A DNA stretch of 64,000 bases from Inia geoffrensis (taxonomy: Eukaryota > Chordata > Mammalia > Artiodactyla > Iniidae): assembly GCA_036417435.1 (NCBI GenBank), contig CM070909.1:12990597-13054596 (forward strand), read 5' to 3'. Both the position numbers and the translations under genes were made by a program. Below the pieces are notes generated by a model. That model saw only the letters and a program-made list of their open reading frames with translations. It was not told the DNA's origin and searched no databases. Shown here piece by piece: positions 10,500 to 21,547 of the stretch (position 1 is the first letter of the stretch; the number at the start of each line of letters is the position of its first letter).

Positions 10500-11520
10500 A
10501 AATTTATGATGTTCTTTTGCTTTGATGTACTTCTTCAGGGATTTCTATTATCTGTATACTAGATTTTCTTTGCCTATCTTTAATGTTTTTCTCTTTATCT
10601 CATTTTTTCTTTCTTTATTTCCATTTGATTTTAAAACTTCCTTGTTTTCACCTCTAATTCCTCTTAAGGAGCTGTCTGTTGTACTTATTCCCCCATGTGT
10701 TCTTTTTTGTTTAGTTCTCACTTCTGAGATGAGTTGTTCTTTTGTTTTTATCTCCTGAGTTCTGTTACCTCGTTTCTGAGTTCTCTGTAGTTCTGATTTA
10801 TGTTATTCATTCATCTCTCTCACCACTTTTAAATGTCTTTCAGTTAGTTTTGAAACAGAAGTTTACAGTTTTGATCGCTTTGTGGGCATTTTTCTTTCCT
10901 GGAAGGCCTATTATTCTGCTCTGTATTCTTATTTTTTGCTTATGGTTATTTTGTGTGGGATTTGACCTCAATACTTTTTGCATGCTTTTATTTATATGAA
11001 ATGTTTCCCTGAAATTTTAGAAAAAAGCTGTGTTCAGGTCAAAATAGACTTCCTAACTTCAAAGAGCTCTCTCTTCTGTGGTTTTGTGCCCTGAAAAAAC
11101 AGCACTTGGCTTTCTGAAGTCTGCTGGCTGTGCTCCTTTTCCCCAATTTATTCTACATTTTTTCTTCATCTCTATTTTCCTTATCCTGCTCAACTGTAAT
11201 CTCATCCCAACAGTTTCTTCTCAGTCTGAGTCTTTCTTTTGGAAAGGGTCCTTAACTGGTCAATTTTGAGAGTTTATAGATGCTAGACTTCTCCATTGTC
11301 TTCAAACCTTACTGCAGTTCACTTGTACACTCAGCCACAACTGAGAGGGAAAAGTAACTCTTTGTCACAGCTTCTGCTGTCAAATTGGTCCGCCAAGCTT
11401 TCCAATCAATGCCTGTTAGCTATTTTGACATTCTCCTCATGTTGCCCGTGAACTTTTAGTTTTGCTCTCTAGTTGTGTTCTTTGTTTTAGTGTGAGGATT
11501 CAGGAAGATTAAAAAAAAAA
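10043..11520 (-). repeat. Ancient L1M 3' region, first copy
   Basis: A poly-T stretch is followed by TTTATTGAGGTATAATTTAC, the complement of the old L1M end with its AATAAA-like terminus, and then long pyrimidine-rich 3' UTR sequence. The 10075-10245 part is homologous to 11600-11772, so two copies of the same family lie in the same direction. An (AT)n run sits at 10459-10483. Confidence 0.6.
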
Positions 11521-11579
11521 AAAACAGAAAAACTATGCGGTTGCTGTCTTCTGATTTCCCCAGAATCTTCTGCTAACAT

Positions 11580-12680
11580 TTTTTTAGTTCCATTAAAAAA
11601 AGAAAATGGGTGTATTGAGGTGAAATCTACATGTAAAAAATGCACCAATTTTATGTTTCTTGAGTTATTGACAATGTTGCTTCATTATTGAGTTGCTTTG
11701 TGTATTTTTTTGAGAAGGTGGAGGCTAAATTGGTACCCATGAATTGTAAATGATTTAGTCTTTATGTCTGGAGTCCCAGAAGAAAAAGTTTTAATTAACT
11801 TCAGCGTCTTAATAATTTTACTATGCTATGTCCTAGTGTTAATTATTTGGGTTCCAGTGTTTTGAGGTATACTATAGACTCTTTCAATATGTAGATTCAG
11901 TTCTTCTTTTTATTTTTTGAAAGTTTTCTTGCATTATAGTTTAGACATTTTTATTTTGTTCTCCTGCTTGTTTTTCCTCTATGGAATTATTTCACCTACT
12001 TCTTTATTTTCTTATCATTCTCTTGGCTGTTTTCATTTCTCTTCTCAATTTCACTTAATATACTTTCAATCAGATGTATTTTCACCTGAGCTCATAAAAA
12101 CTTTGTCTTCATTTCTGAGAAGAATTTGTCTTTTTCCTCAATTTTTTTCATTGAGTTCAAGTTCAGCCAACTCTCATTTTATGTCTTTTTTTTTTTTTTT
12201 TTCTAGGTCTGTAATGAGTTTTTGAATTTCTGGTTGAAAGAGGTCTTTCTTCTACAAATGCTATTTAAATGCTATTTAATTCACGCTGAGGCACTGTGTT
12301 ACAGTTTTTCTCTGCTTCATGGTTGATTTGGGGAAGAATTTTTCTTATCATTTGAGAAGTTTTGATTCTCAATTTCTATTTTCTTTTTGTAGCAGCTTTG
12401 CATGATGTTTCCTGATATTTTCCATTTATTTTAAAATGTCTTGTAATTTTTCTAGTCCAGCAATAGCAGGTTTGTATGGGGAAGTGATAGGAGTTGGTTG
12501 ACTTGCGAAGGCTCTTCACTTTTCTTTTATACAGTGAAGGACACTTTCTTTAAAAACTGGTGTCTATTTGGGGAGAGGGAGGCTCTTGATTTTCTGATGG
12601 AGTCTTCTATGATTTCTGTAGAACTCTTATTTCAACTGCTTGCTTCCTACTTTCCCTTCACCACTAGGCCACTCCAAGGA
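11580..12680 (-). repeat. Ancient L1M 3' region, second copy
   Basis: TGTATTGAGGTGAAATCTAC, GAGAAGGTGGAGGCTAA and TTTATGTCTGG repeat the blocks of the first copy in diverged form. The rest is T-rich sequence of the same kind. The many small open frames here are phenylalanine- and leucine-rich translations of poly-pyrimidine and are not genes. Confidence 0.6.
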
Positions 12681-13037
12681 ACACTAGATCAGTCAGGGTC
12701 CAGTCAGAAGATAAAAATACACCAGTAATTGGAAATTGAAAACTTAATATAAAGAATTGTTATCTAGTAGTAGGTAGTTGACTACTAAGGGATAAAAGAG
12801 GACTCAGGATTCCAGAAGTAACAAGTTAAAGAAATCAGCTACTGTTTTTAGGCTGAGGAAAAATAGAAATAATGCAACTAAGGATTTAGAAGAACATTCT
12901 TATATCCCTTAAGCATGAGATTCAGACTTATTTAAAGAGGAATGTACAGCCTGCCTGTAAAGACAAGACTTGCTGGAAGGCATGGATTAAGTGGCAATGC
13001 AGTTGCCTAAGGGTGTGGCTGCAGCTGCTGTGGAAGT

Positions 13038-13369
13038 GGCTCACTGGAACCAACTAGAACCAGCTGCTAAGTGGGGAGAGGATGGCTTGAAGATGTAATT
13101 GGAGGTACCAAGGAAGTAGCCCACTAGAGTGGGTCAGAAGTGTTTACCAGCTAGGGACAGAGTGGCCTGAGGGCACAGCTAGAATGGTCCATTATGGCCA
13201 CTAGGCTCACTGGAACCAACTAGAACCAGCTGCTAAGTGGGGAGAGGATGGCTTGAAGATGTAATTGGAGGTACCAAGGAAGTAGCCCACTAGAGTGGGT
13301 CAGAAGTGTTTATCAGATAGAGACAGAGTGGCCTGAGGGCACAGCTAGAATGGTCCATTATGGCCACTA
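13038..13369. repeat. 166-bp tandem duplication, two copies
   Basis: Copy 1 is 13038-13203 and copy 2 is 13204-13369. By eye they differ at three positions, all clustered near 13147-13155 of copy 1 and the matching place in copy 2 (TACCAGCTAGGG versus TATCAGATAGAG). The unit belongs to no family I recognise. The high identity indicates a young duplication, or an assembly artefact. Confidence 0.95.
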
Positions 13370-13499
13370 GGCTGCAATGCTGAATACAGAATGGTAGACT
13401 AGCATCTGGAGGAAGGCGCATCTTCATGTGGCTATTATCACCTTGGTGTTGCTGCAGCATCTCCTGTTGATAAAGCTTCACATTGTGTCAGCTGGCAAA

Positions 13500-13539
13500 G
13501 GACATGTTTGTCCTTTGCAAACATGTCCTAGACATGTTT
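13500..13539. promoter_or_regulatory. Candidate p53-family response element (three half-sites)
   Basis: Three decamers fit RRRCWWGYYY with the preferred CATG core: GGACATGTTT at 13500-13509, AAACATGTCC at 13519-13528 and AGACATGTTT at 13530-13539. The second and third are one base apart, within the spacing p53, p63 and p73 tolerate; the first is nine bases upstream. The first two also form an 11-bp perfect inverted repeat with a 7-base loop. Binding is inferred from motif match only. Confidence 0.5.
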
Positions 13540-13959
13540 ACAGGGTCTAGCTTCATTATCACAAAGTGGGTCAAGGAAGGGTGAGTTTGGAACAGGGAGA
13601 CAGTAAATTGATACCTGGTACAGAGAGGTTCTTTTTCAACTTGTCTTCTCTCCCAGAAGCTGTGCCTTTCCAATATTGCCAGCTTTGAAACAGTTGAACC
13701 TTTCAACCCCCTTATTTTCAATTCCCGGTTACCAGTAGTCTTATTTACTATCCCAGACATTTTCTCAGTATTTCTCAGCTCAGGATGAAATCGTCACTTG
13801 CTGAAGATATATTTATATTTCTTCTGCCATCTCTAGGACATTGCACTCTCCTTTTCTTCACAGTCGTCCCTGGAATCTCTGCTCTAGCATGAGCTACAGG
13901 TGTGGTACTTCTGGTTTAGATGTTTATTTTCCCACTTACTTGTAAAATGAAGCTTGTAG

Positions 13960-14350
13960 CTTTCTTTTTGTATCAGTAAGCTATTATCATGTAAGAAATC
14001 ACCTAGGTAGCATGTAACAACAAGCATTTATTTCTTGCTTAATCATCTTTGGGTTTTCTGGAATTTGGCTGATCTAGACTGAGCTTGACTGGTCTTAATT
14101 ACAAACTGTGGGTTGGGTCCACATCTATTGAATGTGCCTTTCATTCTCCTAGTGGCTCTGGAAGACATGTTATTTCAGGACAAAAGACAGGAGTGCAAGA
14201 AACCAAGCCCCTCTATGAGAACACATTTCAAATCTCTACTTACAACACATCCCATTGACCAAAGAAAGGCATATGAATGAATCCAAAATCAATGGGGCAG
14301 AAAAATTTGTTTTCTCTGTGGAAGTTGGAAGAGACAGGAAGTGAATATTT
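13960..14350. repeat. Old interspersed repeat, family not assigned
   Basis: Blocks near AGCTATTATCATGTAAGAAA, AACAACAAGCATTTATTTC and ACAACACATCCCATTGACC resemble a mammal-wide old repeat. The same family seems to be present around 15500-21110, where younger elements split it. Confidence 0.4.
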
Positions 14351-15500
14351 TCCAAACAATAATCTTATATACTGTAGGCTTCCCTCTTGTTCATAAATAA
14401 ATATCTACGTCCCTCCCATATTCAAAATAAACTCACTCCCATCCCAAGAGCCCCCGAATTCTTATCAAATCATGGCATAAGGCTTGAAGTCCAGGATCTC
14501 ATAATCTACACCAAATCTGTAGTTGACTTCTTCTCTTGATCCAGAGATTTGTGAACTAAGAAGACAAATTGTTATCTACCACCACTCCATGTATAGCCAG
14601 TATACAACTGTGGACCGGAAGCAGGTAAACTGCACCCTCATCAATTAACTGCACTCTAAACTTTCTAATTTTAAACGGGAAAGAATAGCAATCATATAGC
14701 ACAAAGTCACTGATGCACAGAAATTCTGAAATCCTGCTGGGAAGGTGTTGTCAGGTTCTTCTATATTGGGAGTAGCAATTTTCCTCCATTAGGTCCTGGC
14801 GATCACTTGTAGGAACAGTCCTAAGTCCCTTGTTCCTCGCTATTCTTGGCTCTACCTTTTGGGAGTTCTTCCTTGTTTTATCATTTGATTCCTATCAACA
14901 CAAATGCCAAAAACCACACCCACCCACACCCACACACACACACATATTTTTTGTTACATGCCTTTCTCTTTCTAGACTTAAATTGCAACAAATTTGGACA
15001 CACCACTCTTCCATGGGATCATGTACTCCAGCTTTCTACTTGCCCTTTTGTTTAGTTGAAAGGATCTAATAGACTTTACCTTCATCTCTTCAGAGATATA
15101 AGCACATCTTATAGCCACACCCTTGATCTGATGCTTACCCTGAGGTCATGTGTTACTGGAAGAACCTGGATTTGGCATTTTCTCTGAGGCTGTGTCATAA
15201 TGGTAACAATTTGCTTTAGTGATAAGCACTTTTATTTTACAACCCTGTAATTTTCCTCTAAATATTGCTTGCAAACGGGGTAGTATTTTTCTGATCTAAT
15301 CACTTTCATGTATGTCAAATGCAACTAGTCGCAACCAGCTCACACTTTGAATGTTCTACCTCAAAACTTCATTGAACACTAAATATTTATTAGGTACATT
15401 TTCTGCCTTCTAAGATACTGCAGGTAATATTTACCAAATAATTTGCCACTGCATAACATAGACATTATTTTTCATCATTTCATCACCTACTTCCTAGTCC
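14351..15500. other. Unassigned sequence, no gene seen
   Basis: Apart from a CA-rich simple stretch at 14911-14946, I see no family or gene. Bases 14721-14742 recur exactly inside the L1 3' UTR at 16085-16106. Confidence 0.4.
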
Positions 15501-15563
15501 CAAAATGAATACCAAATGTTTCAAGTTTGTTACAGCAGCATCTCACTTCTGGTACTAATTTCT

Positions 15564-17398
15564 TTTTAAAAAATATATATAAATAAATATATATATATAT
15601 AAATATATATAAATAAATAGATAAATAAATAAATATATATATATTTACAGTAGGTCCTTGTTGGTTATCTATTTTAAAAATAGCAGTGTGTACATGTCAA
15701 TCCCAAACTCCCAATCTGTCCCTTCCCCCCTCCCATAAGTTCTCGAAGTACATTTTGTGAGTCTGTTTCTGTTTCGTAAATAAGTTCGTTTGTATCGTAT
15801 ATTAACGCATATATGTGGAATCTAGAAAAATGGTACAGATGAACCTATTTGCAGGGAGGAATAGAGATGCAGACATAGAGAATGGACACGTGGACATGGG
15901 GGTGGGGGAAAGGGAGGGTGGGACGAACTGGAAGATTAGGATTGACATATATACACTACCATGTGTAAAATAGATAGCTAGTGAGAACTTGCTGTACAGC
16001 ATGGGGAGCTCAGCTCGGTGCTCTGTGATGACCTAGATGGGTGGGTTGGGGGTTGTGGAAGGGAGGCCCAAGAAGGATCCATAAAAATTCTGAAATCCTG
16101 CTGGGATATAAGTATACATACAGCTGATTCACTTGTTGTACAGCAGAAACTAACACAACATTGTAAAGCAACTATACTCCAATAAAAAAACTTTGAAATA
16201 TTTTTTAAAATCTTTATTTTTAAAAATTAGACTCTGCATGTGAGTGATATCATATGATATTTGTCTTTGTCTGACTTACTTCACTTAGTATGATCATCTC
16301 TAGGTCCATGTATGTTGCTGCAAATGGCAGTATTTCATTGTTTTTATGGCTGAGTAATATTCCATTGTATATATGTATATATATACCACATCTTCTTTAT
16401 CCATTCATCTGTTGATGGACATTTAGGTTGCTTCCATGTCTTCACTATTGTAAACAGTGCTGCAATGAACATTGGGGTGCATGTATCCTTTCTAACCATG
16501 TTTTTCTCCAGATATATGCCCAGGAGTGGAATTGCTAGGTCATATGGTAGTTCTATTTTTATTTTTTTAAGGAACCTCCATACTGTTCTCCATAGTGGCT
16601 GTATCCATTTACATTCCCACCAACAGTGTGAGAGGGTTCCCTTTTCTCCACACCCTCTGCAGCATTTACTGTTTGTAGATTTTTTGATGGTGGCCATTCT
16701 GACTGGTGTGAGGTGATATTTAATTGTAGTTTTTACTTGCATTTTTCTAATAATTAGTGATGTTGAGCATCTTTTCATGTGCCTCTTGGCCATCTGCATG
16801 TCTTCTTTAGAAAAATGTCTATTTAGGTCTTAAGCCCATTTTTTGATCAGGTTGTTTGTTTTTTGGATATTGAGCTACATGTACTGTTTGTAAATTTTGG
16901 AGACTAATCCTTTGTTGGTCACATAGTTTGCAAATACTTTCTCCCATTCTGTGGATTGTCTTTTCCTTTTGTCTGTGGTTTCCTTTGCTGTGGAAAAGCT
17001 TTTGAGTTTAATTAGGTCCCATTTGTTTACTTTTGTTTTTCTTTCCATTACGCTGGGAGATGGGTCGAAAAAGGTATGGCTGTAATTTATGTCAAACAGT
17101 GCTTTGCCTATGTTTTCCTCTAAGATTTTTATAGTATCCAATCTTACATTTAGGTCTTTAATCCATTTTGAGTTTATTTTTGTGTATGGTGTTAAAGAAT
17201 GTTCTAGTTTCATTGTTTTACATGTAGCTGTCTAGTTTTCCCAGCACCATTTATTGAAGAGACTGTCTTTTCTCCATTGTATAGTCTTGCCTCTTTTGTC
17301 ATTGATTAATTGACCATAGGTGCATGGGTTTATTTCTGGGCTTTCTATCCTGTTCCATTGATCTATATTTCTGTTTTTGTGCCAGTACCGTACTGTTT
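15564..17398 (-). mobile_element. L1 antisense insertion carrying a nested L1 3' end
   Basis: The 13-bp duplication GGTACTAATTTCT at 15551-15563 and 17399-17411 brackets the whole block, so it entered as one unit. It holds a TAAA/AT-rich tail region (15566-15650), antisense L1 3' UTR (to about 15778), a sense L1 3' end (about 15779-16200), then antisense ORF2 sequence to 17398. Minus-strand translation of 16344-16799 gives the cysteine-rich ORF2 C-terminal region ([18 protein letters not shown]), with ORF2 sequence continuing upstream at 16875-17213. Frameshifts and stops make it non-functional. Confidence 0.85.
15779..16200 (+). mobile_element. Nested L1 3' end in sense orientation
   Basis: CATATATGTGGAATCTAG, GGAGCTCAGCTCGGTGCTC, GCTGATTCACTTG and CTATACTCCAATAAAAAAA are the 3' UTR and end of a cetartiodactyl L1 in plus orientation. 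It lies inside the antisense L1. It contains an extra stretch at about 16080-16106 that is not L1 sequence and duplicates 14721-14742. Confidence 0.85.
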
Positions 17399-17511
17399 GG
17401 TACTAATTTCTATGTCTGTCAACTATTGCTGCCAAACAAATAACCCTTAAACTCAGGAGTATAAAACAATATTCCCTAAGAGACTACTACAAGCAACACT
17501 ATGCCAATAAA

Positions 17512-20260
17512 ATGGACAACCTGGAGGAAATGGACCAATTCTTACAAAGGTGTAAACTTCCAAGACCGAACCAGGAAGAAATAGAAAATATGAACAGACC
17601 AATCACAAATAATGAAATTGGAACTGTGATTAAAAATCTTCCAACAAACAAAATTCCAGGACCAGATGGCTTCACAGGTGAATTCTATCAAACATTTAGA
17701 GAAGAGCTAACACCCATCCTTCTCAAACGCCTCCAAAAAATTGCAGAGGAAGGAATACTCCCAAACTCATTCTGTGAGGCCACCATCACCCTGATACTAA
17801 AACCAGACAAAGATACTACAAAAAAAGAAAATTACAGACCAATATCACTGATGAATATAGATGCAAAAATCCTCAACAAAATACTAGCAAACAGAACCCA
17901 ACAACACATTAAAAGGATCATACACCATGATCAAGTGGGATTTATCCCAGGGATGCAAGGATTCTTCAATATATGCAAATCAATCAATGTGATACACCAT
18001 ATTAACAAATTGAAGAATAAAAACCAAATGATCATCTCAGTAGATGCAGAAAAAGCTTTTGACAAAATTCCACACCCATTTATGATAAAAACTCTCCAGA
18101 AAGCAGGCATAGAGGGAACCTACCTCCACATAATGAAGGTCATATATGACAAACCCACCGAAAACATCATTCTCAATGGTGAAAAACTGAAAGCATTTCC
18201 TCTAAGATCAGAAACAAGACATGGATGTCCACTCTCACCACTATTATTCAACATAGTTTTGGAAGTCCTAGCCATGGCAATCAGAGAAGAAAAAGAAACA
18301 AAAAGAATACAAATTGGAAAAGAAGAAGTAAAACTGTCACTGTTTGCAGATATGATATTTTACATAGAGAATCCTAAAGATGCCACCAGAAAACTACTCG
18401 AGCTAATCAATGAATTTGGTAAAGTTGCAGGATACACAATTAATGCACAGAAATCTCTTGCATTCCTATACACTAATGATGAAAAATCTGAAAGAGAAAT
18501 TAAGGAAGCACTCCCATTTACCATTGCAACAAAAAGAATATAATACCTAGGAATAAACCTACCTAGGGAGACAAAAGCCCTGTATGCAGAAAACTATAAG
18601 ACACTGATGAAAGAAATTAAAGATGATACCAACAGACGGAGAGATATACCATGTTCTTGGATTGGAAGAATCAATATTGTGAAAATGACTATACTACCCA
18701 AAGCAATCTACAGATTCAATGCAATCCCTATCAAATTACCAATGGCATTTTTTACAGAACTAGAACAAAAAATCTTAAAATTTGTATGGAGACACAAAAG
18801 ACCCCGAATAGCCAAAGCAGTCTTGAGCAAAAAAAAATGGAGCTGGAGGAATCAGACTCCCTGACTTCAGACTATACTACAAAGCTACAGTAATCAAGGG
18901 CTTCCCTGGTGGCACAGTGGTTGAGAGTCCGCCTGCTGGTTCAGGGGACACAGGTTCATGTCCCAGTCCGGGAGGATCCCACATGTCACGGAGCAGCTGG
19001 GTCTGTGAGCCATGGCCACTGAGCCTGCACGTCTGGAGCCTGTGCTCCACAACAGGAGAGGCCACAGCAGTGAGAGGCCCGCGTACCGCAAAAAAAAAAA
19101 AAAAAAAAAAAACAACAAAGCTACAGTAATCAAGACAATATGGTACTGGTACAAAAACAGAAATGTAGATCAATGGAACAAGATAGAAAGCCCAGAGATA
19201 AACCCACACACCTTTGGTCAACCAGTCTATGACAAAGGAGGCAAGGATATACAATGGAAATAAGATAGTCCCTTCAATAAGTGGTGCTGGGAAAACTGGA
19301 CAGCTACATGTAAAAGAATGAAATTAGAACACTCCCTAACACCATACCCAAAAATAAACTCAGAATGGATTAGAGACCTAAAAGTAAGACCAGACACTAT
19401 AAAACTCTTAGAGCAGAACATAAGAAGAACACTCTGACGTAAATCACAGCAAGATCTTTTTTGACCCACCTCCTAGAATAATGGAAATAAAACCAAAAAT
19501 AAACAAATGGGACCTAATGAAACTTTAAAGCTTTTGCACAGCAAAGGAAACCATAAACAAGACTAAAAGACAACCCTCAGAGTGGGAGAAAATATTTCCA
19601 AACGAATCAACGGACAAAGGATTAATCTCCAAAATATATAAACAGCTCATGCAGCTCAATATTAAAACAACAAACAACCCAATCCAAAAATGCGCAGAAG
19701 ACCTAAATAGACATTTCTCCAAAGAAGACATACAGATGGCCAAGAAGCCCTTAAAAACTGCTCAACATCACTAATTATTAGAGAAATGCAAATCAAAACT
19801 ACAATGCGGTATCACCTCACACCAGTTAAAATGGGCATCATCAGAAAATCTACAAAAAACAAATGCTGGAGAGGGTGTCGAGAAAAGGGAACCCTCTTGC
19901 ACTGTTGGTGGGAATGTAAATTGATACAGCCGTTATGGAGAACAGTATGGAGGTTCCTTAAAAAACTAAAAATAGAACTACCATATGACCCAGCAATCCC
20001 ACTACTGGGCATATAACCAGAGAAAACCATAATTCAAAAAGACACATGCACCCCAATGTTCACTCCAGCACCATTTACAATAGCCAGGTCAGGAAACAGC
20101 CTAAATGCCCATCGACAGATGAATGGATAAAGAAGATGCGGTACATATATACAATGGAATATCTTTCTGCCATAAAAAGGAACGAAATTGGGTCATTTGT
20201 TGAGACGTGGATGGATCTAGAGACTGTCATAGACTGAAATAAGTCAGAAAGAGAAAAACA
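17512..20260 (+). pseudogene. L1 ORF2 remnant: reverse transcriptase and C-terminal domain
   Basis: ORF2 normally encodes an endonuclease, a reverse transcriptase (RT) and a cysteine-rich C-terminus that together perform target-primed reverse transcription. Here 343 codons (17512-18540) cover the RT domain. [10 protein letters not shown] (residues 177-186) keeps the first catalytic aspartate, and the [12 protein letters not shown] segment is present. The usual FADD motif reads FADM (residues 278-281, 18343-18354), so one of the paired catalytic aspartates is lost by an in-frame deletion. A TAA at 18541 replaces the lysine codon of the KRIKYLG block. The frame then resumes to 18864 and shifts at an A9 run (18829-18837). 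The SINE and further stops follow. The CX3CX7HX4C cluster survives at 19786-20013, where a TAA in the GIYP block ends the frame. This is a dead copy. Confidence 0.9.
18899..19115 (+). mobile_element. CHR-2-like SINE inserted in L1 ORF2
   Basis: The head GGCTTCCCTGGTGGCACAG and the end GTGAGAGGCCCGCGTACCGC are both present, followed by an A tail. The exact 19-bp duplication starting CAAAGCTACAG lies at 18880-18898 and 19116-19134. Because the duplication is L1 coding sequence, the SINE is younger than the L1. Confidence 0.96.
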
Positions 20261-20558
20261 AATATCGTATATTAACACATATATGTGGAACCAGAAAAAT
20301 GGTACAGATGAATCGATTTGCAGGGCAGAAATTGAGACACAGATGTAGAGAACTTATGGACACCAAAGGGGGAAAGCGGTGGGGGGTTGGGGGTGGTGGT
20401 GTGATGAATTGGGCGTTTGGGATTGACATGTATACACTGATGTGTATAAAATTGATGACTAATAAGAACTAATAATAAACTAACTAAGACTAATAAGAAC
20501 CTGCTGTATAAAAAATAAACTAAATTAAATTAAAAAATAAAATTAATAAAATAATATT

Positions 20559-21115
20559 AATTTTCACTTATGTTTTTGCATGTTAACTGGGACTCAGCTG
20601 ATATACTCTGGGTTAGTCTGGGTTTGGTTATAACATGCAGGTTGCATCCACATCATCTTCAAGTGTCTCTCATCCTTTTTGGACCAGCTGCTAAATAAGG
20701 CATATTCTTGGGCTTCCCTGGTGGCGCAGTGGTTGAGAGTCCGCCTGCCTATGCAGGGACATGGGTTCGTGCCCCGGTCTGGGCAGATCCCACATGCCGC
20801 GGAGCGGCTGGGCCTGTGAGCCATGGCCGCTGAGCCTGCGCATCCAGAGCCTGTGCTCCGCAACGGGAGAGGCCACAGCAGTGAGAGGCCTGTGTACAGC
20901 AAAAAGTAAAAATAAAAAAAAAAATAAGGCATATTCTTTTCATGGCAAAAGACCAGACCCAACCACACAAGCACATATCAGGTTTCTGCCTGCATCATGT
21001 CCCCAACATGTGACTGGCTGAAGCAAGTCACATCACCATGCTCAGTGTCAGAGGTGGTGGTGGTGATTCTTAGGTGGGAGGGAAAGTGACCTATACTCTG
21101 TCTCCTAGTGATGCA
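20559..21115. repeat. Old interspersed repeat split by L1 and SINE
   Basis: Together with about 15500-15563 and 17412-17464 this seems to be one old element, broken first by L1 insertions and then by a CHR-2. Its sequence (GTCTGTCAACTATTGCTGCC, then GGCTGAAGCAAGTCACATCA) resembles a mammal-wide repeat seen also at 13960-14350. I cannot name the family. Confidence 0.45.
20710..20921 (+). mobile_element. CHR-2-like SINE
   Basis: Head GGCTTCCCTGGTGGCGCAG, full body, and an impure A tail. The exact 17-bp duplication AAATAAGGCATATTCTT is at 20693-20709 and 20922-20938. Confidence 0.96.
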
Positions 21116-21547
21116 CTAGGGCCAGAGGTTTGACTATATTTGTTCCACTCGTCGTCCATTTGGTTTTTTGGGGGGGCGTACATGAGAAATTTAAAACTGC
21201 TGCCATTATCCTATGAAAAACTAGAAGTTCTCTGTTTAAATCGACTTAATTTTTTAAAACTAAATTTATTAAATAATAATATCCATTAAAAAATTTAATG
21301 TGTGACATATATTTGTCATATGATTTTACACATATATTAAAATTTTAAGAAAGAATTCCCTATACTGCATACAACCTTCTGATTTACCAACTTGGGTACA
21401 TGTACCAAACTTTTGGAAAAATACTGTCTTAACCTGTAAAGTTTCCCTAAATCGCTGATGTAGGTGTCCCTTGTCCTTTCGACCCATACAAGAAAGGTGT
21501 CTTCATCCTAATGGATCTTAATAGCCTGGGTGATAGTCTAACCAAAA
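21116..21547. other. AT-rich unassigned sequence
   Basis: I see no gene or named repeat. The right end abuts the probable retroviral LTR and could include its edge. Confidence 0.35.

Larger units (their letters stand above)
17474..20549 (+). mobile_element. 5'-truncated L1, about 3 kb, with CHR-2 inside
   Basis: This is the longest young L1 in the window. It starts just before the reverse-transcriptase region of ORF2 and ends in the 3' UTR and an AT-rich tail. A probable 9-bp duplication with one mismatch (AACAATATT at 17465-17473, AATAATATT at 20550-20558) flanks it. A CHR-2 SINE at 18899-19115 interrupts it. ORF1 and the endonuclease domain are absent, as expected for 5' truncation. Confidence 0.9.

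Noticed and set aside
10441..10500. TATATA runs as core promoters
   Set aside because: They are (AT)n microsatellites next to poly-T in old L1 sequence. No initiator, GC-rich promoter or transcript structure is near.
10522..12225. Hydrophobic, phenylalanine/leucine-rich frames that look like membrane proteins
   Set aside because: They are translations of the pyrimidine-rich strand of old L1 3' sequence; composition alone explains them.
14911..14946. CA-rich stretch as a regulatory Z-DNA element
   Set aside because: It is short and interrupted; it is an ordinary simple repeat with nothing around it to suggest function.
17512..18543. 343-codon reverse transcriptase frame as a possible functional gene
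   Set aside because: It is a 5'-truncated L1 ORF2 lacking the endonuclease and one catalytic aspartate, with a nonsense codon, a frameshift and a SINE insertion.
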